A stretch of 64,000 bases of DNA, taken from the NCBI RefSeq assembly GCF_902712915.1, contig NZ_CACTIA010000005.1, positions 310,001-374,000 of the forward strand. The letters run 5' to 3'. Positions 51,920 through 62,878 of this stretch are shown here, piece by piece. The position numbers and the translations under genes were made by a program. The notes beneath the pieces are model-generated. The model saw only the letters and a program-made list of their open reading frames with translations. It made no database searches and was not told the origin of the DNA. Within the stretch, counting starts at the first letter, position 1. The number at the start of each line of letters is the position of its first letter. Source of the DNA: Acidiphilium sp. C61 (GTDB lineage Bacteria; Pseudomonadota; Alphaproteobacteria; Acetobacterales; Acetobacteraceae).

Positions 51920-52962
51920 GCGGCATGGTCACTGATGCGGACGAGATGCTCCGCGTGCGCGGTGTGACGCACGATTGCGCCGAGTTCGTCACCGCCCTCG
52001 CTTTCGACCGTGCCGGCGGCACCCTCGGCGCCGGGCTCGGCGACGGGCGGATCGTGCTCCGCCGCGTCAGCGGCGGCGACTTCGCCGAGCACGCCTGCCA
52101 TGACGGCGCGGTGCTCGCCCTCGTGCCGGATATCGACGAGCGCGGCTTCTGTTCGGGCGGCGATGACGGCGCGCTCAAACGTCTCGATCCGGCGACCGGC
52201 GAAAGCACCGAACTCGCCAGCTTCGGCATGAAATGGGTCGAGCACGTCCTCACCGTGCCGGATCGCAAGGCGCCGCTACGGGCTGCCGCGGTCGGGAAGA
52301 CGATCCACCTGCTCGATGCCGGCGGCGCCACGCTCCGCACCCTCGTCCATCCCTCGACCGTCGCCGGCATGGCGCTCGATCCGAAGCACCGCCGCCTTGC
52401 CGCGGCGCATTACAACGGCGCCTCGCTCTGGTTCGTCCGCTCCGAGAACGCGAAGCCGCAGGTCTTCGAGTGGAAGGGCAGCCACCTCGCCGTCGCCCTG
52501 CATCCCGATATCGAGGCGATGGTCACCGCCATGCAGGAAAACGAACTTCATGGCTGGAAGCTGCCCGACGGCCAGCACATGCGGATGAGCGGCTACCCGA
52601 CAAAGCCCGAATCGCTCGACTTCACCCGCTCCGGCAAATGGCTGGCCACCGCCGGCGCCGAGGCCATCGTGATCTGGCCGTTCTTCGGCGGCGGGCCGAT
52701 GGGCAAGGCGCCGCTCGAACTCGCTGCCGGCGATACCGTGGTCCGGCGCGTCGCCTGCCATCCGCAGCACGAGGTCGTCGCCGCCGGTTTCGCCGATGGC
52801 TCTGTCGTGGTGGCCGACATCGCGCGCGAACGCATCCTGCCCGTTGCCGCCGCCGGGCGCGGCGCGGTCTCCGCCCTCGGCTGGAGCCCGAACGGCGCCT
52901 ATCTCGCCTTCGGCACGGAAACCGGCTTTCTTGCCCTGATCGACTTCTCGCGAAAGGACTGA
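51916..52962 (+). CDS. WD40 repeat protein partner of the CobW-type GTPase
   Basis: The 348-residue protein consists of beta-propeller blades, e.g. EFVTALAFDRAGGTLGAGLG, VLALVPDIDERGFCSGGDDG, SLDFTRSGKWLATAGAEAIV, and AVSALGWSPNGAYLAFGTET. There is no signal peptide, so it is cytoplasmic and probably a binding scaffold. It overlaps the GTPase gene and precedes the aldo-keto reductase by 1 base, forming one operon. Confidence 0.85.
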   Translation: MSGMVTDADEMLRVRGVTHDCAEFVTALAFDRAGGTLGAGLGDGRIVLRRVSGGDFAEHACHDGAVLALVPDIDERGFCSGGDDGALKRLDPATGESTELASFGMKWVEHVLTVPDRKAPLRAAAVGKTIHLLDAGGATLRTLVHPSTVAGMALDPKHRRLAAAHYNGASLWFVRSENAKPQVFEWKGSHLAVALHPDIEAMVTAMQENELHGWKLPDGQHMRMSGYPTKPESLDFTRSGKWLATAGAEAIVIWPFFGGGPMGKAPLELAAGDTVVRRVACHPQHEVVAAGFADGSVVVADIARERILPVAAAGRGAVSALGWSPNGAYLAFGTETGFLALIDFSRKD

Positions 52963-52963
52963 C

Positions 52964-53788
52964 ATGACAGGCATGCCCATCACCGGCGGCGCGCTCGCCA
53001 TGCCCAAGCTCGGTCTCGGCACCTGGCGGATGAGCGGGCGCGACTGCACCGCCGCCGTCACCCGCGCGCTATCCCTCGGCTATCGCCATATCGACACCGC
53101 CGAGATGTATGGCAACGAGGAAGCCGTCGGCGCCGCCCTCGCCAGCAGTTCCATTCCGCGTGACGAGATCTTTCTCACCACCAAGGTCTGGTACGAAAAT
53201 CTCACCCCGGATGGCGTGCGCCGCGCCATCGAGGCCAGCCTCGCCAAGTTGCGCACCGATCATGTGAACCTCTTCCTGATCCACTGGCCGTCACCGTCGA
53301 TGAACCTCGCCGCGGTGCTGGCCACCATGGCGCATCTCAAGCACGAGGGACTGGTGCGGCATATCGGCGTGTCGAACTTCACGGTCGCGCTGATGCGCCA
53401 GGCGGTTGAGTCGATCGGTGCCGAAATCGCCTGCAACCAGGTCGAATATCACGTCCTGCTCGGGCAGAAAGCGGTGCTGGACTATGCCCGGGCCCACGGC
53501 ATCACGGTCACCGCCTATTGCCCGCTCGCCCAGGGCCGGCTGGGCGACCATCCGGCGCTCGCTTCGGTCGCTGCGAAGCACGGAGCAACTCCGGCACAGA
53601 TCGCCCTCAAATACCTTCTCGACCAGGACGGTGTCGCGGCGATCCCGAAAGCGGCGCGCGAGGAAACCCAGCGCGCCAATCTCGCAGCCCTCACCATCGC
53701 CCTCGACGACGAGGACCGCGCCGCCCTCGCCGCCCTGCCGAAAACCCAGCGCTTCGTCGACCCGGCCTTCGCGCCGGAGTGGGACTAG
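52964..53788 (+). CDS. Aldo/keto reductase
   Basis: The 274-residue NADPH-dependent reductase has the AKR signatures: GLGTWRMSGRDCTAAV, HIDTAEMYGNEEAVG (catalytic Asp and Tyr), the Lys in LTTKVWYEN, the His in FLIHWPSPS, and IGVSNFTVALM. It reduces small aldehydes or ketones (2,5-diketo-gluconate-type relatives), substrate unknown. The stop TAG straddles the insertion site of the IS5-type element: T and A from the target, G from the IS. Confidence 0.93.
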   Translation: MTGMPITGGALAMPKLGLGTWRMSGRDCTAAVTRALSLGYRHIDTAEMYGNEEAVGAALASSSIPRDEIFLTTKVWYENLTPDGVRRAIEASLAKLRTDHVNLFLIHWPSPSMNLAAVLATMAHLKHEGLVRHIGVSNFTVALMRQAVESIGAEIACNQVEYHVLLGQKAVLDYARAHGITVTAYCPLAQGRLGDHPALASVAAKHGATPAQIALKYLLDQDGVAAIPKAAREETQRANLAALTIALDDEDRAALAALPKTQRFVDPAFAPEWD

Positions 53789-54616
53789 GTTCTGTACCTA
53801 TTGCCATGACTACGGGGCGTCTGATTCAAGTCTGTTCGGAGGACTTGGAACATGGCGGAACTTTTCTGGCTGAACGACACGCAATGGGCTGCGATCGAAC
53901 CATTGCTGCCGAAGCTTGGCGGCAAGCCTCGGGTTGATGACCGCCGGGTGCTGAGCGGCATCCTGCATCGCTTTCGCGAGGGCTTGCGATGGCGAGCGCT
54001 TCCTGAGGCCTATGGGCCACGAACCACTGTGTTCAACCGGTTCAACCGCTGGAGCCAGCGTGGCCTCTGGCAGGAGATCTTCGCGGCGCTTGTCGCCTGC
54101 GCGGATCCGCCGCGCATCGCCATGGTGGACAGCACCTCGGTTCGGGCACACCGCGCGGCCGCGGGCGGTAAAGGGGGGCGCAAAGCCAGGCCATCGGCCG
54201 GTCGAGGGGTGGACGGACGACCAAGATCCACGCCGTCGCAGATGAGCAGGGGCGCATCGCCGCACTCCTCCTGACGCCAGGACAGGCCTCCGACATCAGC
54301 GGCGCGAGGGCGCTTCTGCCCACAATACCGCCACCAGAAGAGCTGATCGCCGACAAGGCCTACGACGCTGATGATCTTCGCGCCTTCCTCACCCGCCAAG
54401 GCACCAGGCCGGTGATCTCGCCCATGCCCAACCGCCGCGCCATTCCGCCCTTCGACCCCGTCGCCTACAGAAAGCGCAATCTCATCGAACGCGCCTTCTG
54501 CAGGCTCAAGGACTGGCGCGCCATCGCCACACGCTACGACAAAACCGCACGAAATTTCCTCGCAGGTATCTGCCTTGTCCTCGCCGTCACATCATGGATC
54601 AGTTGAGTCCAGAGCC
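53788..54616 (+). mobile_element. IS5-family (IS427-type) insertion sequence
   Basis: The 829-bp element begins GGTTCTG and ends CAGAGCC, an imperfect terminal repeat, and is flanked on both sides by TA, the target duplication typical of the IS427 group. The right-hand TA is also the first two bases of repeat copy C. Inside is a two-frame transposase gene. Confidence 0.88.
53852..54606 (+). CDS. IS5-family transposase, read through a -1 frameshift
   Basis: The first frame (from 53852, GGAGG upstream) gives LFWLNDTQWAAIEPLLPKLG and MVDSTSVRAHRAAAGGKGG (first Asp). At AAAGGGGGG (about 54172-54180) a shift of -1 leads to the frame AIGRSRGGRTTKIHAVADE, ADKAYDADDLRAFL (second Asp) and RNLIERAFCRLKDWRAI (Glu). 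IS427-group elements are known for such two-frame transposases made by frameshifting on a slippery run. Without a shift, the first frame ends at 54274. About 250 residues if fused. Confidence 0.85.
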
Positions 54617-54656
54617 TAGAGCACTTTCCGATCCGAAAGGATCGGAAAGTGCTCTA
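54617..54656. repeat. Dispersed palindromic repeat, half copy C
   Basis: TAGAGCACTTTCCGATCC (54617-54634), GAAA loop, GGATCGGAAAGTGCTCTA (54639-54656) is a perfect 18-bp stem. It equals the first palindrome of copy D at 56663. The second palindrome and spacer are missing here. The IS5-type element sits directly in its first TA. Confidence 0.85.
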
Positions 54657-54691
54657 ACAAAAAACCGGCCGGCGTTGTCGCGCCGGCCGGT
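54657..54691 (-). terminator. Rho-independent terminator of typA
   Basis: On the minus strand ACCGGCCGGCG, a 6-base loop and CGCCGGCCGGT form an 11-bp GC-rich stem (54664-54691) followed by TTTTTT. It lies 32 bases after the typA stop codon. Confidence 0.85.
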
Positions 54692-54723
54692 CTACCTCAA
54701 TTCAGAACGATATTCCCGCCGGA

Positions 54724-56556
54724 TCAGGCGGCGTCGGACGCCCGCTCCGCCTTCTTGCGCGCATGCGGATCGAGATGCCGCTTGCGCAGCCGCACCGCGC
54801 TCGGCGTGACCTCAACCAGTTCGTCGTCCTCGATATAGGCAATCGCCTGCTCCAGGCTCATCCGGCGCGGCGGCGTCAGCAGCAGCGCCTCATCCTTGCC
54901 GGCGGCGCGGATATTGGTCAGCTTCTTCTCCTTGATCGGGTTCACGTCGAGATCATTCTCGCGGCTGTGCTCGCCGATGATCATCCCCTCGTAAACCTTC
55001 TCGCCGCCGCCGATGAACAGCGCGCCGCGATCTTGCAGGGAGAACAGCGCGTATTGCACGCTCTCGCCATCGGCATTGGCGATCAGCGCGCCGTTACGCC
55101 GCCCCTCGATCGTGCCCTTCCAGGGGCCGTAGCCGATGAAGTGGCGGTTCATCACGCCGGAGCCGCGCGTGTCGGTCAGGAACTCGCCGTGATAGCCGAT
55201 CAGTCCGCGGCTCGGGATGTGGAACGTCAGCCGCTGCTTGTCGCCGCCCGAAGGACGGATATCCTGCAACTCGCCCTTGCGGCGGCTCATCTTTTCGACG
55301 ACGACACCGGAATAGGGCTCATCGACGTCGATCAGCACTTCTTCCATCGGCTCCTCGCGAACGCCGGTCTCCGGATTGTCACGGGTCAGCACGCGCGGCC
55401 GGCCGATGGTCAGCTCGAAGCCCTCGCGGCGCATCGTCTCGATCAGCACGCCGAGCTGCAATTCGCCGCGCCCAGCCACCTCGAACGCCTCGGTTTCATT
55501 CGAATCCGTCACGCGGATCGCGACATTGGCTTCCGCCTCGCGGAACAGGCGATCGCGAATCTGCCGCGACGTCACCTTCTTGCCCTCGCGCCCGCCGAGC
55601 GGGCCATCATTGATGCGGAAGGTCATCGACAGCGTCGGCGGGTCGATCGGGATCGCCGGCAGCGCGGCGCTGATCTCCATGGCACCGATCGTATCCGGCA
55701 CGGTCGCCTCCTTGAGGCCGGCGACGGCGATGATGTCGCCCGCCGAAACCTCGTCCACCGGCACGCGCTCCAGGCCGCGGAAGGCGAGCAGCTTGGTCAA
55801 CCGCCCGGTCTCCACCGCGCGCCCGTCGAAGCTGATGGCGCGCACCGGCATGTTCACGGTCGCCCGCCCCTGCTCGACGCGGCCGGTCAGCACGCGGCCG
55901 AGGAAGTTGTCGCTCTCGAGAATGGTCACGACCATGGCGAAGGGTGCGTCGGCATCCAGGCCGGGCGCGGGCACATGGCTCACGATCAGGTCGAACAGCG
56001 GCGAGAGGTTCTCGCGCGGTCCGTCCAGGGTCGCCGTTGCCCAGCCCTGACGGCCGGAGGCGTAGAGCATCGGGAAATCGAGCTGCTCGTCATTCGCGCC
56101 GAGGGCGGCGAACAGGTCGAACACCTCGTTGTGCACCTCGTCGGCGCGGGAATCCGGACGGTCGATCTTGTTGACGACGACGATCGGCTTCAGCCCGCGC
56201 GCCAGCGCCTTGCCGACCACGAACTTGGTCTGCGGCAGCACGCCTTCGGCGGCATCGACCAGGACGACCACGCCGTCCACCATGTTCAGGATGCGCTCGA
56301 CTTCGCCGCCGAAATCGGCATGGCCTGGCGTGTCGACGATATTGATCCGCACGTCGCCCCACTGCACGGCGGTGCATTTGGCGAGGATGGTGATGCCGCG
56401 CTCGCGCTCAAGGTCGTTGCGGTCGAGCGCGCGCTCGGCCACCTGCTGATGCGCGCCGAACGAGCCGGACTGCTTGAGAAGATTGTCCACAAGCGTTGTC
56501 TTGCCATGGTCGACATGGGCGATGATCGCCACGTTGCGCAGCTTGGTCTCGGTCAT
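54724..56556 (-). CDS. typA: Ribosome-associated GTPase TypA/BipA
   Basis: The 610-residue translational GTPase has G1 [15 protein letters not shown], switch I RERGITI, G3 DTPGH, G4 NKID, then domains II and III and the specific C-terminal domain ([34 protein letters not shown]). It assists ribosome assembly and stress or cold adaptation. The gene is single, with a strong terminator behind it. Upstream lies repeat copy D. Confidence 0.97.
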   Translation of the reverse strand: MTETKLRNVAIIAHVDHGKTTLVDNLLKQSGSFGAHQQVAERALDRNDLERERGITILAKCTAVQWGDVRINIVDTPGHADFGGEVERILNMVDGVVVLVDAAEGVLPQTKFVVGKALARGLKPIVVVNKIDRPDSRADEVHNEVFDLFAALGANDEQLDFPMLYASGRQGWATATLDGPRENLSPLFDLIVSHVPAPGLDADAPFAMVVTILESDNFLGRVLTGRVEQGRATVNMPVRAISFDGRAVETGRLTKLLAFRGLERVPVDEVSAGDIIAVAGLKEATVPDTIGAMEISAALPAIPIDPPTLSMTFRINDGPLGGREGKKVTSRQIRDRLFREAEANVAIRVTDSNETEAFEVAGRGELQLGVLIETMRREGFELTIGRPRVLTRDNPETGVREEPMEEVLIDVDEPYSGVVVEKMSRRKGELQDIRPSGGDKQRLTFHIPSRGLIGYHGEFLTDTRGSGVMNRHFIGYGPWKGTIEGRRNGALIANADGESVQYALFSLQDRGALFIGGGEKVYEGMIIGEHSRENDLDVNPIKEKKLTNIRAAGKDEALLLTPPRRMSLEQAIAYIEDDELVEVTPSAVRLRKRHLDPHARKKAERASDAA

Positions 56557-56662
56557 GATACAGGTCTTTCGGGGTTCAACGCGGTTGCTCTACACGTTTT
56601 GCATTGCAAAAGCGAGCTTCATGACGCAGACGGGATATGAAGAGTTGAAAAAGGGGCGGCCT

Positions 56663-56768
56663 TAGAGCACTTTCCGATCCTCTCGGATCGGATGTAGTGC
56701 TCTATCATATTGATAAACAGAGCATCTTTATCCGATCAGATGACTCAATCTGGTCGGATGATGCTCTA
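56663..56768 (+). repeat. Dispersed two-hairpin palindromic repeat, copy D (most complete)
   Basis: The first palindrome TAGAGCACTTTCCGATCC, TCTC, GGATCGGATGTAGTGCTCTA (56663-56704) is followed by spacer TCATATTGATAAACA and AGAGCATCTTTA, then TCCGATCAGATGA, 5 bases, TCTGGTCGGATGATGCTCTA ending at 56768. The order matches copies A and B. It lies between typA and the next minus-strand gene, near that gene's 3' end. Confidence 0.85.
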
Positions 56769-56804
56769 GCCGCCCGCCCGGCAGGCGAAACGTGGTCCCG
56801 GCCG

Positions 56805-57287
56805 TTATTTTGCCGCCGGTGCCGGCGCCGGCATCATGGGCGCACTGCCGTGGACGGGCATTCCGTTGGCGCCCTGAGCCGGCATCATCGAACCGCTCCC
56901 CTGCGCCGGCATCGGCGCCCCCATTGCGGCGCCGCCGCTGATCATCGTTATCGCCCGATGGACCAGCATGCGCGCCCTGGCGTAGTCACCGCGTTCGACA
57001 GCGCTGCGGGCCCGCCGCACCGCGTCGATGGCCGGTGTGCGGATCATCCCCTGCACACTCCCCTCGACATAGGAGTTGGTCAGCAGATCGGTCTCGGCCC
57101 GGCCGAGCGCGACCCGCGCCCGTGTTTTCTGATGTGCCGCCACCGCCTGCCCGGCGATGCCGAGATAGGTTCCGGCCGAGGCGCCATCGGGCAGCGCGCC
57201 GCCCATGCGGGTCGGTGCCGGTGCCTGCGCGAAGGCAATGCCACTCGTCAGGGCCAGGACAAAGCCAGTCAGCATGATGGTCTTCAT
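56805..57287 (-). CDS. Exported Ala/Met/Pro-rich hypothetical protein
   Basis: The 160-residue protein has a signal peptide (MLTGFVLALTSGIAFAQA), then a helical region (RARVALGRAETDLLTNSYVE, AIDAVRRARSAVERGDYARA) and a low-complexity Met/Pro/Gly tail (MPAQGSGSMMPAQGANGMPV). The helical part resembles small periplasmic proteins with Ala-rich helices common in Acetobacteraceae. No function can be given. It is divergent from the AmpG-like gene. Confidence 0.7.
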   Translation of the reverse strand: MKTIMLTGFVLALTSGIAFAQAPAPTRMGGALPDGASAGTYLGIAGQAVAAHQKTRARVALGRAETDLLTNSYVEGSVQGMIRTPAIDAVRRARSAVERGDYARARMLVHRAITMISGGAAMGAPMPAQGSGSMMPAQGANGMPVHGSAPMMPAPAPAAK

Positions 57288-57466
57288 GATGGTCTCCCTC
57301 CTTGAAATGAGGTTTCGCAGTCCCCCGCGAAGCCACGTTCCGCCACAGACGTTGGGTGCGGCACCACAGGGAGCAACAGCGCAAGCGTCTCCGTCCGATT
57401 AAACCACCGTCACGAAATCCCGCCCGAGGCTTGACGGCGCCGGGCGCGGGACTGGCAAATGGCGGC

Positions 57467-58720
57467 ATGAACCGGATTCGCGCCATCGCCCTGATCGGCC
57501 TGCTCGGCTTTTCCTCTGGCTTGCCGCTCGCCCTGTCCGGCTTCACGCTCCGCCTCTGGCTCGCCCGCGCCCATTTGCCCCTGGAGGCGATCGGGTTCAC
57601 CGCCAATCTAGGCATCGCCTATTCGCTGAAATTCCTCTGGGCGCCGGCGCTCGACCAATTCCGCCCCCCGCGCCCGTTCCGCGCGCTCGGCCGCCGGCGC
57701 GGCTGGCTGCTGCCAATCCAGCTCTGCCTCGCCGCCGCCGTCCTCGCTCTTGCCCTCACCAGCCCGGCGCACGCCCTTGCCGCGACGCTGCTGGCCGGCG
57801 GCCTCGTCGCCTTCCTCTCGGCAAGCCAGGACATCATGATCGATACCTGGCGGATCGAGATATTCCCCCAACACCTGCAGGGTGCCGCCACCGCCGGCTA
57901 TGTCTGGGGTTACCGCGCGGCGATGCTGATCTCGGGCTCCGGCGTCATCGCCCTGTCCACCCTCACCGGCTGGCATGTCGCGATCCTCGCGATGGTTCCG
58001 CTCCAGCTCGTCGGCGCCGCCGCAACGCTGGCCTGCGCCGAGCCCACCCCACCGCCGGCGCGCGGGCCGGTCTCGATCGGCGCCCGCTTCCGCGAGGCGG
58101 TGATCGCGCCGCTCGCCGATTTCCTCAGCCGCGAGGGCGCCTGGATCATCCTCGCCTTCGTCATCCTGTTCCGCCTCGGCGAAGCGCTGGCCGGGGTGAT
58201 GCTTGCGCCCTACTACACCCATCTCGGCTTCGACCGCGCGACCATCGCCATTGCCAACGGCCCGCCCTCACTGGTGGCCGTCCTCGCGGGCACGGCACTC
58301 GGCGGCGTCGCCGTGGCACGGCTCGGCGTCGGGCGCGCCCTGCTCACCGCCGGCGCCTTCCAGACCCTCACGCTGATCCTCTACCCGCTGCTCGGCCTCT
58401 ACCCGCATCTGCCGCACATCCTGCTCGCGACCAGCGTCGCGGAAAGCTTCGCAGAAGGCATCGCCGATGCCGCCTTCATCACCTATCTCTCCGGCCTCTG
58501 CACCAAGGCCTACACCGCGACGCAATACGCCCTGCTCTCCTCCGTCGCAGCGCTTGCCCTACGCACAATCGGCGGCTTCTCCGGCGTCCTCGTCCATGCG
58601 ATGGGCTGGCTGCCCTTCTACGAATTCACCGTGATCTCGGCGCTGCCCGCGATGGCGGTGATGCTCTATATCCTGCGCCGCTACCCGCCGCCCGCGCCGG
58701 CTGCTCTTGCCGCCGAATGA
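57467..58720 (+). CDS. MFS permease, AmpG-like
   Basis: The 417-residue protein has twelve hydrophobic helices and AmpG-type segments: GLPLALSGFTLRLWLARAHL, YSLKFLWAPALDQFRPP and SASQDIMIDTWRIEIFP (the conserved D-x-x-x-D region). AmpG relatives import anhydro-muropeptides for cell-wall recycling, though related carriers exist. ATG 57467 begins the first helix; the longer frame adds a non-hydrophobic stretch. Downstream convergent gene ends 11 bases away. Confidence 0.8.
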   Translation: MNRIRAIALIGLLGFSSGLPLALSGFTLRLWLARAHLPLEAIGFTANLGIAYSLKFLWAPALDQFRPPRPFRALGRRRGWLLPIQLCLAAAVLALALTSPAHALAATLLAGGLVAFLSASQDIMIDTWRIEIFPQHLQGAATAGYVWGYRAAMLISGSGVIALSTLTGWHVAILAMVPLQLVGAAATLACAEPTPPPARGPVSIGARFREAVIAPLADFLSREGAWIILAFVILFRLGEALAGVMLAPYYTHLGFDRATIAIANGPPSLVAVLAGTALGGVAVARLGVGRALLTAGAFQTLTLILYPLLGLYPHLPHILLATSVAESFAEGIADAAFITYLSGLCTKAYTATQYALLSSVAALALRTIGGFSGVLVHAMGWLPFYEFTVISALPAMAVMLYILRRYPPPAPAALAAE

Positions 58721-58730
58721 GGCCGGACGG

Positions 58731-60599
58731 TCAGCCGGCGGCGGCTTCCAGCGCCGCCTCGGCTTCAAGCCAGGCAGCCTCCCTGGCCTCGATCTCGGTG
58801 GCGATGGCAGCGAGGCGGATATTGATCGCCGAAATCTCCTCTGGCTTCGCCCGCGCGTAGAACCCGGCATCGGCGAGCTTCGCCATCAGCGTCCGCTTCT
58901 CCGCCTCGAGCCGGCCGATCGCCGCCTCGGCGTCGCGTGCGGCCTTGCGCAGCGGCGCTGTCGCCTCGCGGGCAACGGCGCGGGCCCGCCGGTCATCCTT
59001 CGCCGCCGGCGCCGCCTTGCGCTCGCCGGTGCCGGACGGCTTCTGGGTGATCAGCCGACGATAGGACTCGAGATCGTCGTCATAGGCCGCGACCCGCCCG
59101 TCCGCGACGAGCAGCAGCCGGTCGGCCACGAGGTCGAGCAGATGCGTATCATGGGTCACCAGCACCACCGCGCCGGCGAAATCGGTGATCGCGCGTACCA
59201 GCGCCTCGCGGGCATCGATATCGAGATGGTTGGTCGGCTCGTCGAGGATCAGCACCTGCGGCGCGTCGCGCGTGGCGAGGGCGAGGAGAAGCCGCGCCTT
59301 CTCACCGCCGGAAAGCTGGCCGACCACCGTCTCCACCCGGTCGGCGTCGAGGCCGAACCGCGCGGCCTGCGCGCGCAGCTCCGTCACCGTCGCCTTCGGC
59401 AGCGTGCGGGCGAGATGGCCGAGCGGGGTGTCCGCGAGGTCGAGATCGTCCTCCTGGTGCTGCGCGAAATAGCCGACGGTGATTCCCCTCGTGCGGAATG
59501 ACGTCCCCGCCATCGGCTCCAGTCGCCCGGCCAGCGCCTTGGCGAGAGTGGATTTACCGTTGCCATTGGCGCCGAGCAGGGCGATCCGGTCTTCCATGTC
59601 GATCCGCAGCGACACCTCGCGCAGCACCGGCTTGCCGTCATAGCCCAGCGTCGCGCGGTCGAGGGCGAGCAGCGGCGGGGAGAGCGGCCGCGGCTCGGGA
59701 AAACTGAACCGCGTCGGCGCGTCTTCGACGATCGTGTCGATCACCGGCATCCGCGCCAGCGCCTTGAGGCGGGACTGCGCCTGCCGCGCCTTGGTAGCCT
59801 GGGCGCGGAAACGGTCGACGAAGGCCTGCATGTGGGCGCGCTGGGCGGCAATCCGCGCCGCCTCGCGGTTCTGCTGCTCGGCCCGCTCGGTGCGGATACG
59901 GACGAATTCGGCAAAGCCGCCGGGCGTCAGCGTGATCCTGCCACGGTCGAGATGGGCGATCGAGTCCACCGCGCGGTCGAGCAGGTCGCGATCATGCGAG
60001 ACCATCAGCACCGCGCCGGGAAACCGGGCGAGCCAGGTTTCAAGCCATAGCGTCGCTTCCAGATCGAGATGGTTGGTCGGCTCGTCGAGCAACAGCAGGT
60101 CAGGGGCGGCGAACAGCGCGGCAGCGAGGGCGACGCGCATCCTCCAGCCGCCTGAAAAGCTCGACATCGGCCGGTTCTGCGCCGCCTCGTCGAACCCGAG
60201 CCCGGCGAGAATCGCCCCGGCCCGGGCGGGCGCTGATTCAGCGTCGATCGCGATCAACCGGTCATGGATCGCCGCCAGCCGCTCAGGGTCGGCGCTGGCG
60301 GCCTCGTCGAGCAGCGCGCCGCGCTCGGTATCAGCGGCGAGCACGACGGCGGCGGGGGTGATTGTGCCGGCCGGCGCCTCCTGCGCGACCGTGCCGAGCC
60401 GCGCGCGGCTGGCAAGGCGGATACTGCCGCCATCCGGCGCGTAAATACCGGCGATCAATTTCAGAAGAGTCGATTTTCCTGCACCATTGCGCCCGATCAG
60501 ACCGATCTTGCGGCCGGGATCGACGACCAGCCCCGCCCCTTCGAGCAAGGCGCGGCCAGCGATGGAAAAGGACAGGTCTTCGATCCGCAACAGGCTCAT
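58731..60599 (-). CDS. ABC-F family ATPase (Uup/YheS type)
   Basis: The 622-residue soluble protein has two ABC domains and no membrane helices. Walker A motifs are [13 protein letters not shown] and [14 protein letters not shown], signatures [11 protein letters not shown] and [11 protein letters not shown], and Walker [15 protein letters not shown] and [14 protein letters not shown]. The linker ([20 protein letters not shown]) is the ribosome-contacting arm region. A C-terminal coiled coil ([20 protein letters not shown]) is present. Members act on the ribosome in translation. Confidence 0.95.
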   Translation of the reverse strand: MSLLRIEDLSFSIAGRALLEGAGLVVDPGRKIGLIGRNGAGKSTLLKLIAGIYAPDGGSIRLASRARLGTVAQEAPAGTITPAAVVLAADTERGALLDEAASADPERLAAIHDRLIAIDAESAPARAGAILAGLGFDEAAQNRPMSSFSGGWRMRVALAAALFAAPDLLLLDEPTNHLDLEATLWLETWLARFPGAVLMVSHDRDLLDRAVDSIAHLDRGRITLTPGGFAEFVRIRTERAEQQNREAARIAAQRAHMQAFVDRFRAQATKARQAQSRLKALARMPVIDTIVEDAPTRFSFPEPRPLSPPLLALDRATLGYDGKPVLREVSLRIDMEDRIALLGANGNGKSTLAKALAGRLEPMAGTSFRTRGITVGYFAQHQEDDLDLADTPLGHLARTLPKATVTELRAQAARFGLDADRVETVVGQLSGGEKARLLLALATRDAPQVLILDEPTNHLDIDAREALVRAITDFAGAVVLVTHDTHLLDLVADRLLLVADGRVAAYDDDLESYRRLITQKPSGTGERKAAPAAKDDRRARAVAREATAPLRKAARDAEAAIGRLEAEKRTLMAKLADAGFYARAKPEEISAINIRLAAIATEIEAREAAWLEAEAALEAAAG

Positions 60600-60692
60600 G
60601 GCCGCTTGCTATCCCACAAGGCGGGACTTGCCCACCCCGGCCCGGCCCTGTATGGGCGCGCCCAACAGCTCAACTCCAGACACGAGGCTCCC

Positions 60693-61115
60693 ATGGCAAC
60701 CGAACGCACCCTCTCGATCATCAAGCCCGACGCCACGCGCCGCAACCTCACCGGCCGCATCAATGCGAAGTTCGAGGAAATCGGGCTGCGCATCGTCGCC
60801 CAGAAGCGCATTCACCTGACCAAGAGCCAGGCCGAGGCGTTCTACGGCGTTCACAAGGAGCGTCCGTTCTTCGCCGGCCTGGTCAGCTTCATGACGTCGG
60901 GCCCGGTCGTCGTCCAGGTGCTTGAAGGTGACGACGCGGTAGCCCGCAACCGCGCGATCATGGGTGCGACCGACCCCAAGAAGGCCGAAGCCGGCACCAT
61001 CCGCGCCGAATTCGCCGAGGACATCGAGGCGAACTCCGTCCATGGCTCCGACGCGGCCGACACCGCGGCGCAGGAAATCGCGTTCTTTTTCGCCGGCACC
61101 GAGATCGTCGGCTGA
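60693..61115 (+). CDS. ndk: Nucleoside diphosphate kinase
   Basis: The 140-residue protein starts [20 protein letters not shown] and has the catalytic His117 in [16 protein letters not shown], with the usual [20 protein letters not shown] loop. It phosphorylates NDPs to NTPs using ATP. ATG 60693 has GAGG 5 bases upstream; the frame is open further up, but the family start is here. A terminator follows. Confidence 0.98.
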   Translation: MATERTLSIIKPDATRRNLTGRINAKFEEIGLRIVAQKRIHLTKSQAEAFYGVHKERPFFAGLVSFMTSGPVVVQVLEGDDAVARNRAIMGATDPKKAEAGTIRAEFAEDIEANSVHGSDAADTAAQEIAFFFAGTEIVG

Positions 61116-61164
61116 TCTGGCCAGACGAGACCATCGGCTGATCTGACCCGATCAGCAGGACAAC

Positions 61165-61191
61165 AAAAAAGGGGGTGAAAGCCCCCTTTTT
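61165..61191. terminator. Bidirectional Rho-independent terminator
   Basis: AAAAAAGGGGG, loop TGAAAG, CCCCCTTTTT (61165-61191) lies between convergent ndk and the glycine-zipper lipoprotein gene, and each strand has a T run after the stem. Confidence 0.9.
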
Positions 61192-61228
61192 CATGCTTGC
61201 TCCGGATGGTGCCGAAGCGGTGGCGGGA

Positions 61229-61483
61229 TTATGGCACGTGGCCCAGATTGATCTGGTTCGGGTTCGTCACAGCACCGCCGATCGCACCCACGGCACCGCC
61301 GATCAACGCGCCCGTCGCGGCAGAGCCGCCGGTTGCGGCGCCGAGGATGGCGCCCGTTCCGGCACCGATGGCGCCGCCGGAGAGGGCGCGCTGGCCGGGC
61401 GTATAGCCGCAGCCGGCAAGCCCAAGCGCCGTAGCGCAGAGCAGGACGGGCAGGATGAAGCGTTGTTTCGATCTCAAGGCCAT
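61229..61483 (-). CDS. Small glycine-zipper lipoprotein
   Basis: The 84-residue protein has a lipoprotein signal ending LAGC, then a Gly/Ala zipper (GGAIGAGTGAILGAATGGSA, GALIGGAVGAIGGAV) as in OsmB/SlyB-like envelope proteins. The mature part would be lipid-anchored and might oligomerise in the membrane. The function is unknown. Confidence 0.85.
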   Translation of the reverse strand: MALRSKQRFILPVLLCATALGLAGCGYTPGQRALSGGAIGAGTGAILGAATGGSAATGALIGGAVGAIGGAVTNPNQINLGHVP

Positions 61484-62820
<1,337 letters not shown>

Positions 62821-62878
62821 CTCGCTGCCAACGATGTAGCATCATACGCATCATCGAAGCGGTCTGGAGGAATTGACC

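Noticed and set aside
54763..56640. 625-codon plus-strand frame opposite typA
   Set aside because: Shadow of typA; His/Arg/Ala-rich with no domains, while the minus strand encodes all GTPase motifs.
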